This document shows, piece by piece, positions 13,903 to 19,075 of a stretch of DNA of 19,075 nucleotides. The translations under genes and the position numbers were made by a program. This DNA comes from Nitrospirota bacterium (GTDB lineage: Bacteria > Nitrospirota > Nitrospiria > Nitrospirales > UBA8639). The stretch's first letter is position 1, and every line of letters starts with the position of its first letter. The notes beneath the pieces were generated by a model. That model ran no database searches. It had not been told where the DNA came from and saw nothing but the letters and a program-made list of their open reading frames with translations. The stretch is taken from contig CP070628.1 of NCBI GenBank assembly GCA_020355985.1, forward strand, positions 368,913 through 387,987, written 5' to 3'.

Positions 13903-15885
13903 TTACACAAACAGCGAGAACGTTTTATCAAGTACATGCCGGACAATAGAGGCCAAATCCCTAATCGCCAAGGGCTTCATGAGATACGCTTGGATCCCCA
14001 AGGCTTTGGCTTTTTCTGCAGTCATGATGTGACTGAACCCTGTGCAAAGGATAATGGGAAGCTCGGGACGAATACGCAAGAGTTCTCTGGACAACGCTTC
14101 ACCCGTCAGGCCCGGCATCGTTTGGTCAGTGATCACTAAATCAAAGCGCTCAGGATTCTGCCGGAAGACATTCAACGCTTCCACCGAATTCGTTTGCACA
14201 TCCACGGTATAGCCCAACTGTTCCAGCAGTTCTTTCCCCAGCCACACAATGGTTTCTTCATCATCCACGAATAGGATGGATTCCTTCCCAAGGGGGATCG
14301 GGCCTTGACCTTCATCCCCATCACTAATCGGAACGGAAATCGCGGGAAGATACACCTCGATTTTGGTCCCTATGCCCATTTGGCTATCGACCATCAAAAC
14401 CCCACCATGATTCGCAACAATGCCATGAACAACAGATAGGCCCATTCCCGACCCTTCCCCAATCGGCTTGGTCGTAAAGAAGGGATCGAACATCCGCTCA
14501 AGCACGTCAGAGGACATCCCGATTCCATTGTCTTTTATGGTGAGTCGAATATGAGGCCCAACCTGTAACCCAGGCATGGATGGAATGTTCTCTTCCGTGG
14601 CTTCAAAATCGTCCAATGAAATCTCCAGGAGGCCTCCTGTTTCCCGCATGGCATATTCCGCATTAGTACATAAGTTGATCATAACCTGATGCAGTTGGGT
14701 GGAATCGGCCAACACGTAGGCCTCAGTTTCGAAAGAATGGTGGATTTCTATCGTGGAAGGAATGGTTGGACGTAACAGCTTAAGCGCCTCTTGAATAACT
14801 GTATGAATGGGTATTGGCTTTTTGGCCTGACTGGACTGTCGACTAAAAGCTAAAATTTGTAATACTAAATGCTTCGCACGATGTCCGGCCGTCAACACCT
14901 CCTGAAGATTGCGATGCGTTCGACTGTTTTTCGGGACGGACGCCAACCCCAGCTCTGTATAACCCAGAATCGCCGTTAAGATATTATTAAAATCATGCGC
15001 GATCCCTCCGGCGAGGGTTCCAATCGCCTCCATACGGCTTGATTGTCGAAATTGGCGTTCTGTTTTGACCAGGGTATCTTGTGCATGTTTTTGTTCGGTT
15101 ATATCTTCTGCTACCCCAGCCACACGAACCACTTCGCCAAAGGCATTCCGTATGGGAAATGTTTGCGCCCGAATGAATCGCACAGTCTGATCTGGTCTAA
15201 TAATCCGAAATTCTGCTTGAAATCCCCTCACTTGGCCCTCTGCAACACGCGTCAACACATATTCCTGATCTTGAGGATGCACCGAATCCCAGAAATGATC
15301 AGCATGGTCGAACAAGCTGGCACAACTTCTTCCCCACACAGTTTCATAACGTGGGCTCATATAGAGAATTTGGGAGTGATCAGGTAAGGCAATCCAGAAA
15401 ACTTCCTGAACATGTTCGACTAAATGTTGGAAGTGTACCTGCTGTTCTTCAAGCGCCGCAGCATGCGTCGCCACACCGGTTTGTAGTTCTTCTATAGAAT
15501 GCGTGACATACGCTCGAAACGCACGATGCACATGGTTCAGTACATTAGAAGAGGAATCAGTCTTTTCAAAAAACGTGAACGATCCTCCATGGATAGTCTC
15601 TTTAACAGAGTTTAAGGACTGAATCGCGGCATTCATCACCACTTGGACCTTGCTATTTTTTCTCGTCAAAAGGCCAAGCAATTCAAGGCTCGTCTCATCT
15701 GGGCACTCCACATCAATCAAGACCACCGCATAAGGTTCGCGCTGGGCATAAGTCACCGCTTCACCTATTGTAGAACAGCCCACTACATCATGCCCCGCAT
15801 CACCCAAGGCGGTCTTGAACGTTTCAAGTTTGCCTGGGTCTTCCTTCACAAGAAGAATTTGGGTCCACGTGTTCTGTGTCATCAT
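13903..15885 (-). CDS. Hybrid sensor histidine kinase, REC-PAS-HisKA-HATPase-REC
   Basis: The 660-residue product has no membrane segment, so it is cytoplasmic. An N-terminal receiver-like domain spans residues 8-125, with Asp58 as phosphoacceptor, but the upstream acidic pair is Glu15-Asp16 and the usual Thr/Ser switch is replaced in VVMNAAIQ, so it is degenerate. A PAS domain with PAC follows at about 150-265, ending in VAEDITEQK. The phosphorylated His is His297 in AGGIAHDFNNIL. An ATPase domain has NLCTNAEYA, DNGIGM, FDPFFTTK and GSGMGLSVVHG (about 400-510). The C-terminal receiver (from about 535) has DDEE, DLVITDQTMPG and LMKP. The ATG overlaps the pyrF stop as ATGA, so translation is likely coupled to pyrF. 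The signal sensed is unknown. Confidence 0.93.
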   Translation of the reverse strand: MMTQNTWTQILLVKEDPGKLETFKTALGDAGHDVVGCSTIGEAVTYAQREPYAVVLIDVECPDETSLELLGLLTRKNSKVQVVMNAAIQSLNSVKETIHGGSFTFFEKTDSSSNVLNHVHRAFRAYVTHSIEELQTGVATHAAALEEQQVHFQHLVEHVQEVFWIALPDHSQILYMSPRYETVWGRSCASLFDHADHFWDSVHPQDQEYVLTRVAEGQVRGFQAEFRIIRPDQTVRFIRAQTFPIRNAFGEVVRVAGVAEDITEQKHAQDTLVKTERQFRQSSRMEAIGTLAGGIAHDFNNILTAILGYTELGLASVPKNSRTHRNLQEVLTAGHRAKHLVLQILAFSRQSSQAKKPIPIHTVIQEALKLLRPTIPSTIEIHHSFETEAYVLADSTQLHQVMINLCTNAEYAMRETGGLLEISLDDFEATEENIPSMPGLQVGPHIRLTIKDNGIGMSSDVLERMFDPFFTTKPIGEGSGMGLSVVHGIVANHGGVLMVDSQMGIGTKIEVYLPAISVPISDGDEGQGPIPLGKESILFVDDEETIVWLGKELLEQLGYTVDVQTNSVEALNVFRQNPERFDLVITDQTMPGLTGEALSRELLRIRPELPIILCTGFSHIMTAEKAKALGIQAYLMKPLAIRDLASIVRHVLDKTFSLFV

Positions 15886-16682
15886 CTGTTCCCCCGGATA
15901 GGCCTTGTTACCATCTCTGGCTTCTCTTCAATGTCACCACGCCCCTTCAAGGCAGAACCTATGTCATCTTGAATCCGTTGAGCGGCCTCCCTGCGATTGC
16001 CAGCATCCCGAATCGGTCGCCCAACGACAAGATAATCTGCCCCAGCCTGAATTGCCTCGAAAGGCGTCAATGAACGCTGATGCTCATGGGAATCGTGACC
16101 GGCAGGACGCACGCCCGGCGAAACAATGATGGCGTTTTCTCCAAACCGATCCCTGAAGATTTTGACATATTTTCCCGAGGCAATGAGCCCATCACAGCCC
16201 TGAGCCATGGCCATCTCGGCTCGCCACAGCACATAATCATCAAGAGTAGGAAAACGGGCTCCATCTCCATTTTTGCTAGGTAACAATCCCAGTTCTTGAA
16301 GATCCTTCTCACCCCAACTTGAAAGTAAAGGTACCGTCAAAATTTTTAGCGGACGATCTCTTCGCCCTCTGACCGCAGCATTGGCCGTGGCATGATTGCC
16401 TAAAATCGTCAAAAAATCGACTCCCAAATCCGCAGCCAAATTCACGGCTCGGCGAACAGTTTCATCGATATCGTTCATCTTGAGATCCAAAAAAATCCGG
16501 CATTGTCGTGCCCGGATCTCATCAAGAAAATCACGATTGACGGCTAGAAACAATTCCAGACCAATTTTATAAAACCGGACAACCCCGTCAAGATCATCAA
16601 GATAGTTCCTCGCTTCTTTGAGGGACGGAACATCCAGAGCCACAATCAGGCGATGGTCTATCGATATGGACGAATTCAGCAT
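15882..16682 (-). CDS. pyrF: Orotidine 5'-phosphate decarboxylase
   Basis: PyrF catalyses the last step of UMP synthesis, removing CO2 from OMP. Substrate and catalytic residues are visible: Asp17 (IVALDVP), Lys39 (FYKIGLE), and the DxKxxD triad Asp66-Lys68-Asp71 (FLDLKMNDID). SPGVRPAGHD and VVGRPI near the C-terminus bind the phosphate. The length (266) exceeds the typical 230-240 because of a charged C-terminal tail of about 20 residues after the last helix. Its stop overlaps the hybrid kinase start by 4 bp, an unusual partner for a pyrimidine gene. No strong Shine-Dalgarno is seen before the ATG. Confidence 0.96.
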   Translation of the reverse strand: MLNSSISIDHRLIVALDVPSLKEARNYLDDLDGVVRFYKIGLELFLAVNRDFLDEIRARQCRIFLDLKMNDIDETVRRAVNLAADLGVDFLTILGNHATANAAVRGRRDRPLKILTVPLLSSWGEKDLQELGLLPSKNGDGARFPTLDDYVLWRAEMAMAQGCDGLIASGKYVKIFRDRFGENAIIVSPGVRPAGHDSHEHQRSLTPFEAIQAGADYLVVGRPIRDAGNRREAAQRIQDDIGSALKGRGDIEEKPEMVTRPIRGNR

Positions 16683-16960
16683 GTTTCTGAGGATCGACTA
16701 TTTCCGTGACCTGCCCATTGGCCCTCATAGGGACAATTTGGCATAGCAACATAGCTTCTTATGGAGAAAGACCCGATCAGCCTGCCACAAACACCTATTT
16801 AACTCAAGTGCGGAATTTCCTTCCGGTCGAACACACCGCAAATGTCAGAGGATAACCACACCGCGCGATGAAGTTAGTGGAGAAAACCCAACCCCACCAA
16901 AATTATAAATTCTTCCAGCTCGTCAACTTGCCTTATTGTTAGCAATCATAATGTTACCCA

Positions 16961-16977
16961 ATGGAATAATGTTCCAT
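16961..16977. promoter_or_regulatory. Palindrome ATGGAA-N5-TTCCAT, candidate operator
   Basis: ATGGAA (16961-16966) and TTCCAT (16972-16977) form an exact 6-bp inverted repeat with a 5-nt spacer, a geometry common for dimeric regulators. It is 105 bp upstream of the TonB-dependent receptor start. It does not match the Fur box well. Regulation is inferred from position. Confidence 0.35.
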
Positions 16978-16981
16978 ATGC

Positions 16982-17011
16982 AATTTTTCTTATTGATTTT
17001 ATTGAAAAATT
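16982..17011. promoter_or_regulatory. 8-bp inverted repeat AATTTTTC/GAAAAATT
   Basis: AATTTTTC (16982-16989) is the exact reverse complement of GAAAAATT (17004-17011), with a 14-nt spacer. In this AT-rich stretch such a repeat could arise by chance, or it may be a weak bidirectional terminator or regulator site upstream of the receptor gene. Confidence 0.3.
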
Positions 17012-17081
17012 ACATGAAACTCTCACACGTTAAGAATGCCGCTTCAAAGGTTAAGGGTTGAGCCTCTAAGTGATAAATCGG

Positions 17082-19075
17082 ATGGGTCCCCTCTATTCCA
17101 CGTCTCTAGTCCCTCTCTTCGTTTCCCTAATGGTGCTGTCATTCTGCATCACTCCATCTTTTTCGAAAGATCCAAGTCTATCCCCTCTTCTCTCCGATGA
17201 CCCGATGCCAGAACTTAAGGACGACCTACGATTTTTGGCTGAGGAGACTGTTCTGACTTCAAGCTATGAGGAGCAGCCCATTTCGAAAGCCCCCTCGAAT
17301 ATCTATGTGATTAGGGCGGAAGACATTGAGCAAAGCGGGGCTACAGACCTTGCCACATTACTCCGATGGATCCCGGGGATTTCGGTGATTGAGCGAACTG
17401 GAGGACAATTCAATGTCAGCGTACGGGGAAACAACCAGGAACTAGCCAATAAGATGCTGCTTCTTATTGACGGACGTTCCGCATATATCGATACCCAAGG
17501 CGTTTCGCCGTGGAAAGATTTCCCGGTTGCCCTTCAAGAAATTCAGCGTGTGGAAGTCCTCAAGGGACCGGCTGCGAGTATCTATGGATTCAACGCGTTC
17601 GACGGAGTGATTAATATTATTACGAAAACCCCAGAAGAAGCCAAAGGGATCACAGCCCAGGTTGGTGGTGGGGAATTCGGGACAATTCGTAGCACGGCCA
17701 TGTATGCCAACCAGCATGATCGTTTGGGATACCGTCTCGCATATAGTCATGATGAAAATGACCAATGGCGTAATCGAGATTCACTCGCATATCGTGCCAA
17801 TCGTTTCAATGGAATGGTTGAGTACCGTCTGTGGAATCAGGCAAATATCCGAGTGGAAGGGGGTATCAATGACACTAACCGCCTGGATGCTGCAGCCGAG
17901 TCTGTCCGAATTGATACCCCTAATACGCAAAGCTATGCCCGAATTGGTTATGAGCAGGAGGATTTTTTTGTACGAGCCTTCTGGTCCCGACAAGATGCGA
18001 CGGTTGACTTTAATCCTGTATCGCCTCTTGGTGGTATTATAGCTGTTGGAGATGCGGATGGACGTAGTTCTAACATCCCCTTCGATAATAATACCTACGA
18101 TGTGGTAGCCCAAGGACAACGTGCCCTTGGCACAACTCATACTTTGATTGCCGGACTTAATTACCGGCACAATTCCCTTTCAAGCACCCAAATTACTTCT
18201 TTTAGCCGTGAAGATCGATTGGGCCTGTACCTTCAGGACGAATGGCGCCCCTTCAAACAAGCTTGGCTCACTGCCGGAATGCGAATGGATCTCCATTCAG
18301 AAATTAACCCCACATATAGCCCACGTATCGCGTTGTTCTATTCTCCAATTCCAAATCACACCATTCGCATCTCGGGAACAGTTGGCTATCGGTCCCCAAC
18401 GCTTCTTGAAACTAATGCTGAGGCCGTTACAACCGTCACCGTTTTTGGATTCACAACAATCAATACCCTAGAGGGATCCTCCAATCTTAAACCTGAAAAA
18501 ATTGTTTCATATGAGGCGGAATATCAAGGATGGTTTTGGAACCATCGCGTTCGTCCTCGATTGGCTCTATTTTGGAATCACATCACCGACCTCATTGGGG
18601 TTGAAGTAGGTTCAATGACAAGTAGTACGTATTTCAATACTTCTGGTGTGGCCGATATCCGAGGCTTCGAAGTAGGCTTGGAATTTCTTGCTGCTCCTTG
18701 GCTCCGTGGTTTTGCCAATTATTCCTACCAGGATACAAAACAATCCATTACCGGTAGTTTGCGTCGAGGTGGGCCCACTTCAATGGTCAATGGCGGCTTC
18801 AACCTCAACTTTGATAATGGGCTTAATGGGAATTTAGTCGTTCACTACGTTGGGGACGCAACCTATCCAGTGAGTCCTGAGTTTTCCCAATTTTCTGGAC
18901 TTGGTCTCATCTCTAATAGCGCAATACCCAACGTCCGGGTTCCAAGTTATACTTTGGTCAACCTTCGTGGGGGGTATTGGTTTTGGAACAAGCAAGCGGA
19001 ATTAGCAATTTCTGTCTTCAATACGTTTAATGACCGGCATCGAGAATCCCCCATCGGAGATGTGATAAAGAGCCG
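17082..19075 (+). CDS. TonB-dependent outer-membrane receptor (3' truncated)
   Basis: The frame is open from 17070 to the window end, so about 664 codons are visible and the C-terminus is missing. From ATG 17082 there is a signal peptide-like segment (LVPLFVSLMVLSFCITPSFS). A TonB-box-like EETVLTSSYEEQ follows, then the plug domain: PSNIYVIRAEDIEQSGATDL, LLRWIPGISVIE, VSVRGN, LLLIDGR and RVEVLKGPAASIYG ending in GVINIITK. The rest alternates in short beta strands with many aromatic ends, as in a 22-strand barrel (GLYLQDEWRPF, GYRSPTLLE, LKPEKIVSYEAEY, NYSYQDTK). Such receptors import iron chelates, cobalamin or other scarce substrates using TonB energy; which one is not decidable here. Start choice is uncertain: no good Shine-Dalgarno, with GTG 17070 and ATG 17130 as alternatives. 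Confidence 0.93.
   Translation, partial: MGPLYSTSLVPLFVSLMVLSFCITPSFSKDPSLSPLLSDDPMPELKDDLRFLAEETVLTSSYEEQPISKAPSNIYVIRAEDIEQSGATDLATLLRWIPGISVIERTGGQFNVSVRGNNQELANKMLLLIDGRSAYIDTQGVSPWKDFPVALQEIQRVEVLKGPAASIYGFNAFDGVINIITKTPEEAKGITAQVGGGEFGTIRSTAMYANQHDRLGYRLAYSHDENDQWRNRDSLAYRANRFNGMVEYRLWNQANIRVEGGINDTNRLDAAAESVRIDTPNTQSYARIGYEQEDFFVRAFWSRQDATVDFNPVSPLGGIIAVGDADGRSSNIPFDNNTYDVVAQGQRALGTTHTLIAGLNYRHNSLSSTQITSFSREDRLGLYLQDEWRPFKQAWLTAGMRMDLHSEINPTYSPRIALFYSPIPNHTIRISGTVGYRSPTLLETNAEAVTTVTVFGFTTINTLEGSSNLKPEKIVSYEAEYQGWFWNHRVRPRLALFWNHITDLIGVEVGSMTSSTYFNTSGVADIRGFEVGLEFLAAPWLRGFANYSYQDTKQSITGSLRRGGPTSMVNGGFNLNFDNGLNGNLVVHYVGDATYPVSPEFSQFSGLGLISNSAIPNVRVPSYTLVNLRGGYWFWNKQAELAISVFNTFNDRHRESPIGDVIKS

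Larger units (their letters stand above)
16683..17081. other. AT-rich divergent intergenic region with palindromes
   Basis: This region separates pyrF (minus) from the TonB-dependent receptor (plus) and must hold both promoters. I see no gene. From about 16930 to 17020 it becomes AT-rich and contains two inverted repeats, listed separately. The word ATAATGTT occurs twice, 21 bp apart (16949-16956 and 16966-16973), which may matter for a DNA-binding protein. No convincing -35/-10 pair was found. Confidence 0.45.

Noticed and set aside
16942..16960. Possible Fur box in AGCAATCATAATGTTACCC
   Set aside because: Aligned with the 19-bp consensus, only about a third of positions match, which is not distinguishable from AT-rich background.
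17442..18170. Two minus-strand ORFs of 107 and 129 residues
   Set aside because: They lie antisense within the TonB-dependent receptor, whose plus-strand frame is continuous and shows clear family motifs.
1..19075. CRISPR array, defence island, prophage or insertion sequence
   Set aside because: No regularly spaced repeats, cas, restriction, integrase or transposase genes are present; gene content is mostly conserved chromosomal.

Overview
The window looks like chromosomal sequence from a Nitrospirota (Nitrospira-like) bacterium. The support is indirect: Gram-negative style genes (a TonB-dependent receptor, a TraB/GumN protein with a signal peptide), the family-typical housekeeping proteins, a lysine/alanine-rich histone-like protein, and an intergenic inverted-repeat pair of a kind I associate with Nitrospira genomes. 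The assignment is an inference; no marker gene here settles it. I see no transposase, phage gene, CRISPR array or defence system.

Layout. (1) 1-832, plus strand: the 3' end of a topoisomerase III gene, followed in another frame by a decayed zinc-ribbon tail like that of topoisomerase I. (2) 783-4238, minus strand: tRNA-Leu(UAG) - tig - clpP - clpX, the classic trigger factor and ClpXP protein-quality cluster. (3) 4471-5546, plus strand: two unrecognised genes, a small soluble protein and a multi-pass membrane protein. (4) 5745-8909, plus strand: tRNA-Ser(GGA), the SRP RNA, then dnaX - ybaB/ebfC - recR, a conserved replication and repair neighbourhood. The dnaX frame breaks at a run of eleven A near its 3' end. 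A DnaX-like C-terminal tail continues in another frame and overlaps the ybaB start as TAATG. (5) 8910-9233: convergent intergenic space with nested inverted repeats. (6) 9234-13172, minus strand: a histone-H1-like protein with an unrecognised C-terminal domain, a pair of inverted intergenic repeats, a class II aldolase/adducin protein, a TraB/GumN protein, a 72-nt hairpin, and a nitroreductase. (7) 13247-16682, minus strand: a stand-alone receiver protein, then pyrF overlapping by 4 bp a hybrid histidine kinase with a receiver domain at each end. (8) 16683-19075: an AT-rich region with palindromes, then a TonB-dependent receptor that runs off the right edge.

Most of the window is core metabolism and information processing. 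The points that most deserve a second look are the A11 run in dnaX with its out-of-frame tail, the decayed topoisomerase zinc-ribbon region, the histone-like fusion protein, the repeat pair at 10283-10524, and the strongly folded intergenic elements at 8928-9223 and 12466-12537.
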